Shown one piece after another: positions 1 through 7,692 of a DNA stretch of 30,263 nt. This DNA comes from a virus, in the IMG/VR virus record IMGVR_UViG_3300035204_000693, positions 1-30,263 of that record; one strand, written 5' to 3'. The translations under genes were made by a program, and so were the position numbers. The notes below the pieces were generated by a model, which searched no databases, was not told the DNA's origin, and saw only the letters and a list, made by a program, of their open reading frames with translations. Every line of letters starts with the position of its first letter. Within the stretch, counting starts at the first letter, position 1.

Positions 1-316
1 TTGGTATGCCACTCGGATCAGTTACAAACCCACTGATTCTTGCGTCACCAAGGAATTGAATCCCATTTCCTATGTGGTAAGAACCAGAAACAATACCAGC
101 TTTCGTTGTAAGAAATACGTCGTATTGTCCATTAGGTATTCCCGTGGGCATATCGAAGTAAATGTAACTTAATCTGGATACTGGATTTTCTGATACGGAA
201 ACTATGTTAACACCTGTTTCTGTGTACCCACACAAGGGACGAGATACAGCAGCGCACTTCAACTCCATTGCTGAAGTTGTCCCTAGCCTATACCCTTTTA
301 TAAATCCTCGTGCCAT
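1..316 (-). CDS. Partial virion-associated hypothetical protein (N-terminal 105 residues)
   Basis: The start codon ATG is at 316 on the minus strand and the frame stays open to the window edge, so the C-terminus is missing. The protein begins MARGFIKGYRLGTT and the visible part is rich in predicted beta strand, with no membrane segment or catalytic motif that I recognise. It starts 10 bases after the stop codon of the 1045-residue tail protein and on the same strand, so it is probably the next gene of the same late operon and may be another tail-tip or fibre component. No good Shine-Dalgarno sequence precedes the ATG. Function is unknown; a structural role is inferred only from position. Confidence 0.6.
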   Translation of the reverse strand, partial: MARGFIKGYRLGTTSAMELKCAAVSRPLCGYTETGVNIVSVSENPVSRLSYIYFDMPTGIPNGQYDVFLTTKAGIVSGSYHIGNGIQFLGDARISGFVTDPSGIP

Positions 317-326
317 GATCTAAAAA

Positions 327-3300
327 TTAACCAATTAAATTTGTCCCCGGAGAAATTATAGTTATGACCCCAAGGGGGGGGATAACATTGAATTCTTTGC
401 CAGACGGCCAAACAGTACCAACGGGCTCTGTCATATCGGGCCAATAACCTATGCTCGGATCGACATTTATATTCTGCCCCTGCCAAGAAATATAACCCTC
501 TCTGCCAGCCCTGCGCCCCCTCTTGAATAGTTGAACCATACCCACTTGACCGTCTAATGGTATCATTCCGCTCAGGGTAGTCTCATCTACAGTAACATAA
601 TTTTCATATAAGAAGCACCCCGTGGTTGCAGCACCTTCTCCCCATTTAGTTCTAAAAGTATCGTGCTTTTCTTCTTCCCACAGTTTTCCAGCATAACCTC
701 GGTAGACTCCATCATAGTCCTCCACGCAGCCCCCCATTAGCCCAGACTTGAAATTATACCCTTTAATTAAAACTGGCGTCCCAGCGATTCCTCCAGTTAC
801 TTCTATCGGTCCATCATAATAACCCTCACCATAAATAACTTTCATTGCGTCAGCCACTGGCGAATGACCAGACAACCCATCTGGACAGAACCCACTAAAA
901 GTACCATCTCCTTGCATAGATGCATGTAACAGAGATTCCGCACTTAAATCATGACCCAATCCAAGAGAGTGTCCTAATTCGTGAGCCATTACGTATTTAA
1001 TACTCATCGCTGCGGAATACCCGGCAGCTTTTGCTCCAGCAAGTTTTTGGTCTGATGTCCACTGCTCCCACATGTCAAAAAACACATCCCCACCTATATG
1101 ACCTAAGCTTCCCAAGGTTTGATATGGTGAAAAGGCCATAGCTAAAACTCCACCTTGGCCAGCATCAAGGTTTGTTCCAACTATTCTAATGTCTCCTATG
1201 TTTGCTGTTGAGATAGCAGAAGAAGTCAAATCATAAGAACCACCGGGAGAAGGCTGCATTTGTTCGTTGATGTCTAAACCAACTAATCCGGGTGATGCGT
1301 ATCCACCGCCCCCGCCATCACTACCACCGGGGCCTTGTCCGGGTCCTCCTTCTACGTTCTGCTCGATTCCATTGTTGATAAAGTTTAGGGTGAGTCCGGG
1401 GAATGAATTTTCAAATAGATTTTTCCATTCATCAAAAGCTGCTCCCACATCTCCCGTGAATTCTAAAATAGAAGGGAAATTAGAGTTGTCTATATTCGTT
1501 AAAGCGTAGTGGTTGTGATTGAGAAGGCTTTTCCCATACGATACGGGATTATGCACCGCTGTTCTTATACCTACATTGTCTTCGCAGAAACTATATGTAA
1601 TGTTTATTGTCTGCGTCCCCCCCGCCAAAACATTTTGACAAGCCGTCTTAAGTGTTGCCCAAGGATTACCTAGTGGTTCCCAAGTTGAAGTATCCCAAGG
1701 GCTCTGCATAAACCCTGTGATAACAGGGTCTGTTTTCATACTATTTTCTTCGGGACTATCACCAAATATTCTATACTTAGGCGTCTGCCCCTCTGTGCCT
1801 CGCGAAGAATGCTCGTATTGGTCTTTGCCGTATACCCTGATTGTCCCGTGATAATCTCCTACTGGGATTGTTGCAGAAATACCGCTAGAACTATCTATGC
1901 TAAACGCCACCGCAGTTTGGTGGCTTTCGCCCCAACCCATGTAAACCCCAGTAACATCTGTGAAACTAGTGCCCAGTATTGTAATTACGTCCCCCGGAGA
2001 ACCTTGCTGGGCACTGATTCCTGTTATCGAGGGAACAGGAGTAAATGTGAAAGGACACTTGGCTGTCTGGCCCTTTTCAGTAGAGGTAACGTAGACTGGC
2101 CCTCTGTCTGCCATTACTGGAATTTCTGCTTGGATTAAACCAAATTCATGGTTAATGCCATCTTCGTTCGGGGGGATCGGCGTTGAGGGCGTTATCGTTG
2201 GATCAGTATACCACTCGCGAGTTACTCTAAAATCTGCGGAGTGACCATTTCCGAAGTAGACCCCATCTACCCGCGTTAAATCTTTTCCTCTGATTATAAC
2301 TGTTTGGCCAGCTTGCCCTGTATATGTAAGTCTCTCGTATTTGTTTGACCCACCAAAATAAATTTCTGTTGAACCGTATACATCTGTAATCTTTTGTCCG
2401 TCTTCTTCCTTCGCTGGCTGCATCGATGGTATGGTCATCGGATAGAACTGAAGATTATAGGGGGTATTAGACTTATCATCACCGCCCATTCCTCTGGCGA
2501 TTATGTATGGGTCAGAAATTGAAGCATTCAATGGGCATCTGACCCTTAATCCTGTTGGGTTCAGGTGCTTTATTTTTGAGCCATGAACACACGTATCTCC
2601 AAAGCAGACCATGCTAACTTCGTGTGCATTTTCGCAAGCTATAGTAACTTCATCTAACTCATAAAAAGACGAAGGCTCAAAATAATTAATAACTGGTGCT
2701 GCGCTTACATAGTCTTGCCTGACGGTAAGATTACTTCTGAGGGGTTCGTTCGAGGAAACCTGAATTTGTTTCGAGGTCATTATTCCCCTAATGCCATAGC
2801 TATCTAAAAATTCTGATGTATCAGATTTCCTTAGGGATATATTTAGACTTGCACCATTGCCCGTTATATTTAAGTCGCCACTCAGATTATCAATGTCTAT
2901 CGACATCTGAGCATTCTTTTTACCAAAATGAATTCGGTGAGGAGTTTTTTGACCAGCTAACATCACTGGTTGAATTTCAGAATTAAAACCGTATTGGACT
3001 TGAAGAACGTTATCTAAGTCTCCTACGCCAGAAATAGTTGTAATTCTTGCGTCTGAAAAATTAAGAAAACTTTGAGAATCCGCTGCCTCATAGACGGGGG
3101 AAAAACTACCCTTGAGATCATCAAAAAATAATATCGTGCTTTGAATTTGTACTGGGTTAGCTGGCGTGGCAGCAAAACTGTAACTCTCCAAGAACCCACT
3201 CTCGAAAGAGAGTCCACCAAAGTTTCCAGATATCACCCCTGTTTCATTCGATATGAAATCTTTTAGTGGGTCTGACCCAGTAAGATAATATTGGAGCCTT

Positions 3301-3464
3301 AATTGGCCACCAATATGAGAATCAGCAGAATGATTGTGAGCGTGTCTTTCTAATACTCGGTACTGAGGGGTATTAGTGGTCCTTTCTTGTACTTGAGCAT
3401 CTGTAACAAAAAGGTTCTTCCCGTTCAGTTTTACTCTACAGTTTTTATAAGTATAAAAGGCCAT
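327..3464 (-). CDS. Large tail protein: paralogous N-domain, IPT/TIG-like domains and matrixin-type metalloprotease
   Basis: This is a 1045-residue modular virion protein, probably at the tail tip or on a fibre. Residues 1-250 resemble the two proteins encoded just upstream. Residues about 256-350, 372-475 and 476-570 look like IPT/TIG immunoglobulin-like domains (for example PSITGISAQQGSPGDVITI). A glycine-rich linker lies near 707-722. Residues about 740-880 form a matrixin-like domain with HELGHSLGLGH: zinc ligands H828, H832 and H838, catalytic E829, followed by D839 and a possible Met-turn at M850. Upstream of that, GDIRI and GGDVFFD...W match the matrix-metalloprotease pattern. A further Ig-like segment begins near 884. 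Its ATG overlaps the stop of the preceding gene (TAATG), which suggests translational coupling. The protease may cut host surface proteins or a virion protein; the substrate is unknown. No signal peptide is evident, as expected for a virion part. Confidence 0.85.
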   Translation of the reverse strand: MAFYTYKNCRVKLNGKNLFVTDAQVQERTTNTPQYRVLERHAHNHSADSHIGGQLRLQYYLTGSDPLKDFISNETGVISGNFGGLSFESGFLESYSFAATPANPVQIQSTILFFDDLKGSFSPVYEAADSQSFLNFSDARITTISGVGDLDNVLQVQYGFNSEIQPVMLAGQKTPHRIHFGKKNAQMSIDIDNLSGDLNITGNGASLNISLRKSDTSEFLDSYGIRGIMTSKQIQVSSNEPLRSNLTVRQDYVSAAPVINYFEPSSFYELDEVTIACENAHEVSMVCFGDTCVHGSKIKHLNPTGLRVRCPLNASISDPYIIARGMGGDDKSNTPYNLQFYPMTIPSMQPAKEEDGQKITDVYGSTEIYFGGSNKYERLTYTGQAGQTVIIRGKDLTRVDGVYFGNGHSADFRVTREWYTDPTITPSTPIPPNEDGINHEFGLIQAEIPVMADRGPVYVTSTEKGQTAKCPFTFTPVPSITGISAQQGSPGDVITILGTSFTDVTGVYMGWGESHQTAVAFSIDSSSGISATIPVGDYHGTIRVYGKDQYEHSSRGTEGQTPKYRIFGDSPEENSMKTDPVITGFMQSPWDTSTWEPLGNPWATLKTACQNVLAGGTQTINITYSFCEDNVGIRTAVHNPVSYGKSLLNHNHYALTNIDNSNFPSILEFTGDVGAAFDEWKNLFENSFPGLTLNFINNGIEQNVEGGPGQGPGGSDGGGGGYASPGLVGLDINEQMQPSPGGSYDLTSSAISTANIGDIRIVGTNLDAGQGGVLAMAFSPYQTLGSLGHIGGDVFFDMWEQWTSDQKLAGAKAAGYSAAMSIKYVMAHELGHSLGLGHDLSAESLLHASMQGDGTFSGFCPDGLSGHSPVADAMKVIYGEGYYDGPIEVTGGIAGTPVLIKGYNFKSGLMGGCVEDYDGVYRGYAGKLWEEEKHDTFRTKWGEGAATTGCFLYENYVTVDETTLSGMIPLDGQVGMVQLFKRGRRAGREGYISWQGQNINVDPSIGYWPDMTEPVGTVWPSGKEFNVIPPLGVITIISPGTNLIG
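825..1247 (-). other. Matrixin-like zinc metalloprotease domain inside the large tail protein
   Basis: This covers approximately residues 740-880 of the 1045-residue tail protein. The HExxHxxGxxH zinc-binding motif is complete (H828, E829, H832, G835, H838) and is followed by Asp, the usual metzincin family residue in matrixins. A methionine at 850 could supply the Met-turn. Before the motif, GGVLAMAFSP, GGDVFFD and a following Trp resemble the strand and calcium/zinc loop segments of matrix metalloproteases. The domain is therefore likely to be a folded, active peptidase, but its boundaries are estimates. Confidence 0.8.
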
Positions 3465-4303
3465 TAATAATTCCTATTCATCCCTATCTTGCTCTTTACC
3501 AATTCTCCCACGGTAGCGTTAAGTGAGCTATTCACAACCACTCCACCACTCATTCCTATTTGAAGGCATTGACCAGTGTCTGAATCGCAAAGCAAATTCA
3601 ACCTAATCGCCTCTATTGTGAAATCATTACCAAAATCCGCCCCAAATGCGTCTTCCACTTTTTCCCCAGAAAACTGAACATGTTTAAATTTGTCCCTAGT
3701 AAAAACTAACATCTCCCCAGCGGATAATAGTTGCACTTGCTTTGGGTAAGGTCTACCTATCGCGTAGATTGGGTTCCACTGTGCTCTAAATTGATACTCG
3801 AATTCGTAAGTCGGCACTTCTCTGGCAACGCCACTGTTTGTGATGTATGTCGTCCATCCATGAGCCAAAGAATTCGTTTGGTTGTAGTTTATTGCTTTAT
3901 CGCCTACACGTTTTGCCCCAATATCTCCTGTAAGGGGATCGTAGCTTACAAACGAAGCGGAAGCTTTCACTGTTTGGTTTGGTTGGACTCTGATGTTATA
4001 GTCCTCTAGATAAAAACTCCCCGAAATATTTGCTACTTCTACCGTGAACGGCTTAGCGTCATGGTCATCAGTTCTGAACTGTTTAATAGAGTTTACGATT
4101 CCTAAAGATGGTTCATGGTCAACCTCGACAAAATAACCTACCTCTATTTTAGAACGAATTGAGTCTTTAACTGGCTGACTCATCTCACCTCTTTTCTCAA
4201 GGACATAGGCAGGGTCGAGATAATTGACTTGTGAAATTCTAGCACTTTCAGCCAATATCCCTGAACCATTTATGGCAACATCAATGTTGTCGTAAAAAAC
4301 CAT
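3464..4303 (-). CDS. Phage tail structural protein, paralogue of its two neighbours (279 aa)
   Basis: This 279-residue protein has no membrane segment. It shares a pattern with the 291-residue protein upstream and with the N-terminus of the 1045-residue protein downstream. The shared elements are a short NG...L beta segment, a Y.L.. segment, then ISGSFYLEDYNI and a following strand ending in FVSYDPLTGDIG. The family therefore appears as three tandem copies of one structural domain, resembling tail-tube-like or tip beta-sandwich proteins; that fold assignment is inference. A Shine-Dalgarno-like AAGGAAAAAGGG stands just before the ATG at 4303. The stop overlaps the ATG of the next gene (TAATG), so the two are probably translated together. 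I recognise no enzymatic motif. Confidence 0.75.
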   Translation of the reverse strand: MVFYDNIDVAINGSGILAESARISQVNYLDPAYVLEKRGEMSQPVKDSIRSKIEVGYFVEVDHEPSLGIVNSIKQFRTDDHDAKPFTVEVANISGSFYLEDYNIRVQPNQTVKASASFVSYDPLTGDIGAKRVGDKAINYNQTNSLAHGWTTYITNSGVAREVPTYEFEYQFRAQWNPIYAIGRPYPKQVQLLSAGEMLVFTRDKFKHVQFSGEKVEDAFGADFGNDFTIEAIRLNLLCDSDTGQCLQIGMSGGVVVNSSLNATVGELVKSKIGMNRNY

Positions 4304-4344
4304 TTACCCTTTTTCCTTGTGAAAAATTACACTAATTTAGGCGG

Positions 4345-5220
4345 TCAGATACTCGGATTTCTTAACATACATGAATATTGTAGCTCTAATACAGGAGGGC
4401 CACCAGCGGAAGCCGAATAAGATTGAGATACCAATCGCATGTCTTTGAAGTTGTATTCCTGAATAACCTGATCGTTGTAAAAATCTTTAAGCTTTAAATT
4501 GAAATCTCCAGTATTTGGGGAGCATGGATAATCGTAGTTGTTTTTAGGTTGGAACCTTGCAAGCTCTACGCTAAGAGCCAAATCTACTTTCACCGGGTAT
4601 GTAGTAGTTACCCTGTAAGGATTTTCCATTCCCAACACATAATGAGGCTTTCTTTCTACATTAACATCGAACTGATAAGATGTTATTCTGTCTTGATCGA
4701 ACTCTTCACCGAAACTTATATCGATAGAACCAGCATTAACGTTTTTTAACTCGTGTGTTGGTCCAGTTTGATTTAATACATTGTCTAAATCTGTATCAAT
4801 TTGATCAGAATCCAGTTGCGTCAACTTCCCAACCCTTCCGAAGACTGTAAAAGACGTACTTATTTGTGGTAACGCTCCAACTGAGCATCTATGGCTATAA
4901 TTGGACAAATATCCCGACTCGAAGCTAAAATTATCGTCGATTTTTTGGCTATCTTTTACTAAATACCCATTGAATCCGGTTTCTCCTGTCAAATTTATAA
5001 AAAAATCATGCCCAAGCATGAATGCAGAAGTCCTAACTTGTCCGATTTTTGGGCCATTATTCGTAAAATTGTTTTCTCCCATTCCCAAGTGAAGTATCGG
5101 CTGCTCAGTAGAGCTAAAATTCAGATCAAAACTTTGGAGTCCTGAGACTTGCTCTCCACCAAGGTATAGGTGCTGTTGCCCCCTCCCAAGTCTCGTGGTT
5201 TTGTTGAAATCAAACATCAT
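4345..5220 (-). CDS. Phage tail structural protein, first of three paralogues (291 aa)
   Basis: This is the first gene of the leftward operon and starts in the short divergent region. There are two successive ATG codons (5220 and 5217) and neither has a clear Shine-Dalgarno sequence. The 291-residue protein is rich in beta strand. It has the family signature FSFESGYLSNYSH, comparable with LSFESGFLESYSF in the 1045-residue protein, followed in both by a strand and then a DxDNVL segment (DTDLDNVLNQ versus VGDLDNVLQV). These shared words show common ancestry directly. A virion role at the tail tip or tube is inferred from position beside gpM- and gpL-like genes. No catalytic motif was seen. Confidence 0.75.
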   Translation of the reverse strand: MMFDFNKTTRLGRGQQHLYLGGEQVSGLQSFDLNFSSTEQPILHLGMGENNFTNNGPKIGQVRTSAFMLGHDFFINLTGETGFNGYLVKDSQKIDDNFSFESGYLSNYSHRCSVGALPQISTSFTVFGRVGKLTQLDSDQIDTDLDNVLNQTGPTHELKNVNAGSIDISFGEEFDQDRITSYQFDVNVERKPHYVLGMENPYRVTTTYPVKVDLALSVELARFQPKNNYDYPCSPNTGDFNLKLKDFYNDQVIQEYNFKDMRLVSQSYSASAGGPPVLELQYSCMLRNPSI

Positions 5221-5295
5221 TTTATATTACACTTTGAGAGTTTTTTTCATAAAATAATTGTATGATGTGTAAATTAAACGAAGGAATAAGGAAAA
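5221..5295. promoter_or_regulatory. Divergent intergenic promoter region between the leftward and rightward tail operons
   Basis: This 75-base, very AT-rich gap separates two divergent gene starts, so promoters for both directions are expected here. For the minus strand there is a candidate -35 TTTACA (5273-5268) and -10 TATGAA (5251-5246) with a 16-base spacer, near the sigma70 consensus. For the plus strand, TATGAT at 5261-5266 is a possible -10 but has no well-spaced -35 (TTGAGA at 5234-5239 is 21 bases away). The rightward gene has a good ribosome site (AAGGA at 5288-5292). The assignment is by eye and by context. Confidence 0.4.
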
Positions 5296-5853
5296 ATGTC
5301 GGTTTATAGCGCAGACGATTGGATAGCGGGGGAAGCATACTCCCAGCACACGATAATAAAGCGGGAAGCTGATCAGGTTGATCAGAGTCTTGGCTTACCC
5401 AGTCCAGCATACTTCTACTGTATTGCCAGTCATGATAATGTTAGCACCAAACCAGAAGTCGATGCCACAAACTGGGCTGGATATGGAACTGCTGCTGATT
5501 CTAGTAAAAGGCCAAAGTTCTTATGGACGCCTTCATACGGGGTAACAAATACAATCTCACCACGGACTAGATCAATAAAACTGGGAGACGGGTATGAACA
5601 AAGAATGGCTGACGGAATAAATACTGTACTTCTATCAGTCGGACTGACTTTTGAAACTAGAACCCAAGCCGAAACCGAGGCTATATCTCATTTTCTCCAC
5701 CAAAGAGGGGGTCATGAAACTTTCCTTTTCACCCCGCTACCGCCATACGATAAAGAAAAACTTTTTTTAGCAAGAGAGTGGAATAGCACTTATAACTTCT
5801 TTGATAATTATAGTGTGTCGGTATCATTCGAAGAATTGCCACTTATTTCTTAA
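5296..5853 (+). CDS. gpM-like minor tail protein with an N-terminal carbohydrate-binding-like module
   Basis: Residues about 74-185 match the lambda gpM-type minor tail protein family (Phage_min_tail). The core words are LWTPSYG, IKLGDGYEQRMADGIN, a helix with FLHQRGGHETFLFTPLPP, and a final strand VSVSFEELP. In lambda, gpM is a distal tail-tip component that joins the tip complex near the tape measure end. Residues about 8-62 are extra: DDWIAGEAYSQHTIIK, then YFYCIASHDN...P..D..NW, resembling the CBM5/12-type fold of chitinases and fibre proteins (inferred). The ATG at 5296 follows AAGGAAAA, a good ribosome site. It is the first gene of the rightward distal-tail operon and lies 5 bases before the gpL-like gene. 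Confidence 0.85.
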   Translation: MSVYSADDWIAGEAYSQHTIIKREADQVDQSLGLPSPAYFYCIASHDNVSTKPEVDATNWAGYGTAADSSKRPKFLWTPSYGVTNTISPRTRSIKLGDGYEQRMADGINTVLLSVGLTFETRTQAETEAISHFLHQRGGHETFLFTPLPPYDKEKLFLAREWNSTYNFFDNYSVSVSFEELPLIS

Positions 5854-5858
5854 CGGTT

Positions 5859-6893
5859 ATGATGAACAAAACCCAAGCTCAGGGGTCTATCAAAAGGTTA
5901 AACGCTGAATTATTCTCGCTTAACCCCTCTGCCTTGTTGACTTTTTTCACTATAGACCTATCGCAACTTATGTTTGATAAGGGATTCGGTCCCACTGTCG
6001 AATCGAATGAACAGAGTAGAATTTTTAGGTTTCATAATAATGTTTTTCTAACCCGCGAAACACTTGTTTGGAGGGGAGACACGTATCAGGCTATCCCTTT
6101 GGAGGCCGAAGGGTTTGAGTTGTCTAGTCAGGGGGCTCTTCCGACACCAAAATTAAGACTCTCTGTATCCGATGAAGGAGCACCAGTACTTGGGCTACTC
6201 AAATCCCAAATTCGTTTGCTAGGGGATGCTGCCGGGGTAAAGGTAACCAGACAAAGAACGCTGGCTAAGTATGTAGATGCATCTAACTTCGGGGATGAAG
6301 ATGCTCCCCCTGATCACTCAGAGGATTTAAATGCAGAGTTTCCTAAAGATATTTTCTTCGTTGAGAGAGTTACTCAAGAAAACAAAAATGTAATAGAGTA
6401 CCAACTGAACTCTGCTCTTGACCTTGAGAATGTAAGATTGCCCGCGAGAATGATGATTCAACAAAGATGTATGTGGTTTTACAGGGGGGAAGGTTGCTCT
6501 TATGAGTTTTCAGGTGGCTTGAACGAAAAAGAAACAGAAGTTCATGGGTCAGCTACGCTTCCACCATCCGCGCCTCCTATCAGTACGTTAGATGACAAAT
6601 TATTTAAAGAGTTGCTACCGGGGGTATCGCTACAAAACAAGGGCGACCACTCAACTACAAATGCATACTCGAAGGGTGATTATGTTTTTATCCGTAAAGA
6701 CGGACATAGGTACTATTTTGTCTGTGTGAGTAATGCACCATATGGAACTGCAATCACCAGCACTTTTCACTGGGTTGCTGACCAATGCAGTAAGTCTGTA
6801 AGAGGCTGCAAAAATAGGTGGCAAAGAAGTGAACCAAATCTCAGAACGGCTTTACCATTCGGCGGGTTCCCAGCATTAGGAAGGATTAAGTAA
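5859..6893 (+). CDS. gpL-like minor tail protein with Fe-S cluster cysteines and an inserted module
   Basis: This 344-residue protein resembles lambda gpL. An N-terminal beta domain (RETLVWRGDTYQAIPLEAEGF) is followed by a C-terminal domain with four cysteines at 204, 213, 310 and 317. Lambda gpL binds an iron-sulfur cluster through four cysteines; as I recall their spacing, the flanking pairs are also C-x8-C and C-x6-C, as here, and the ending PFGGFPALGRIK is typical. The middle gap is 96 residues, against about 22 in lambda. The extra stretch contains AYSKGDYVFIRKDGHRYYFVC and ends with W, resembling a CBM5/12-like beta module. Two ATG codons occur at the start (5859 and 5862), with no strong ribosome site, 5 bases after the gpM-like stop; translation is probably coupled. 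Confidence 0.88.
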   Translation: MMNKTQAQGSIKRLNAELFSLNPSALLTFFTIDLSQLMFDKGFGPTVESNEQSRIFRFHNNVFLTRETLVWRGDTYQAIPLEAEGFELSSQGALPTPKLRLSVSDEGAPVLGLLKSQIRLLGDAAGVKVTRQRTLAKYVDASNFGDEDAPPDHSEDLNAEFPKDIFFVERVTQENKNVIEYQLNSALDLENVRLPARMMIQQRCMWFYRGEGCSYEFSGGLNEKETEVHGSATLPPSAPPISTLDDKLFKELLPGVSLQNKGDHSTTNAYSKGDYVFIRKDGHRYYFVCVSNAPYGTAITSTFHWVADQCSKSVRGCKNRWQRSEPNLRTALPFGGFPALGRIK

Positions 6894-7691
6894 GTGCATC
6901 TATCTGATAGAATAAAAAAAGAGATCAAAGATCACTCACTACAAGAGTCTCCGAAGGAATGCTGTGGACTAATCATTTACGACGATAACATAGGAGAGAT
7001 TAGGGCGATCAGGTGCGACAACCAAAGTAAAAACAAAGAACAGCACTTTCAAATATCTGCTTCCGATTACTTACGCGCTTCTTTATCTGGAAAAATTTTA
7101 GCCATGTATCACTCCCACCCAGATACATCCGATTCTTTTTCCGAGCACGACAAATACCAAAGCAATGGTCATAAAATCGATTCCGTTTTGTACATTATGG
7201 AATCTGATAAATTTGATGTGTATAAACCAAGCAAATCAAACAGTTCTTTTTGGACTAAAGAATTCAAGATGAATCATAACGATTGCCTAACGGTAATTTA
7301 CGATTTTTACAAAGAGCAACTTGGGATTGAATTAGCTGAATTTAACACTGGCCCTAAAGATATAGAAGATATTGTAAAAAACAGAGATGATAATTGGGAC
7401 AATGTTCCGAGTCAGCAATTGGACTACAGCAAGATAGAGGAAATGTTTCAAAAGCGTAAGTCAATATCCTGCGTAACTGGTATTGAAATAGATGGCTTTG
7501 ATCCTGATGTCCTTAAGAAATACGATATGCTTTTGTTAGACCTTCATGGTAGAATTTACCATATGGCTATTTATCTTGGTGGCGAGTCAATCCTCCACCA
7601 CCCGCCCAAGGGGTATCCTCGCGTAGAGAATATAAAGTCCTCTTGGAAAAAAAGAACGAACATAGCGTTGAGGCACGAAAAATTTTTATAA
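6894..7691 (+). CDS. gpK-like tail assembly protein: JAMM metallopeptidase plus NlpC/P60 peptidase
   Basis: This 265-residue protein has two peptidase domains, as in lambda gpK. The N-terminal JAMM (Mov34/MPN) domain has E22 in KECCGLI, then HSHP with H73 and H75, S83 and D86, which fits the complete H-x-H-x7-S-x2-D zinc motif. The C-terminal NlpC/P60 domain has catalytic C131 in NDCLTVIYDFY and H223 in YHMAIYLG. Such proteins act in tail tip assembly and in peptidoglycan cleavage during DNA entry. The start is GTG at 6894, directly after the gpL-like stop, with AGGAAGG about 10 bases upstream; no ATG is suitably placed. The neighbouring gpI-like protein supplies the ubiquitin-like partner that JAMM domains of this family have been proposed to process. 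Confidence 0.92.
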   Translation: MHLSDRIKKEIKDHSLQESPKECCGLIIYDDNIGEIRAIRCDNQSKNKEQHFQISASDYLRASLSGKILAMYHSHPDTSDSFSEHDKYQSNGHKIDSVLYIMESDKFDVYKPSKSNSSFWTKEFKMNHNDCLTVIYDFYKEQLGIELAEFNTGPKDIEDIVKNRDDNWDNVPSQQLDYSKIEEMFQKRKSISCVTGIEIDGFDPDVLKKYDMLLLDLHGRIYHMAIYLGGESILHHPPKGYPRVENIKSSWKKRTNIALRHEKFL

Positions 7692-7692
7692 A

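Noticed and set aside
1267-1509. Proline-rich open frame on the plus strand opposite the Gly-rich linker
   Set aside because: It is the complement of the glycine-rich linker of the large tail protein. It has no ribosome site and lies wholly inside a confident gene.
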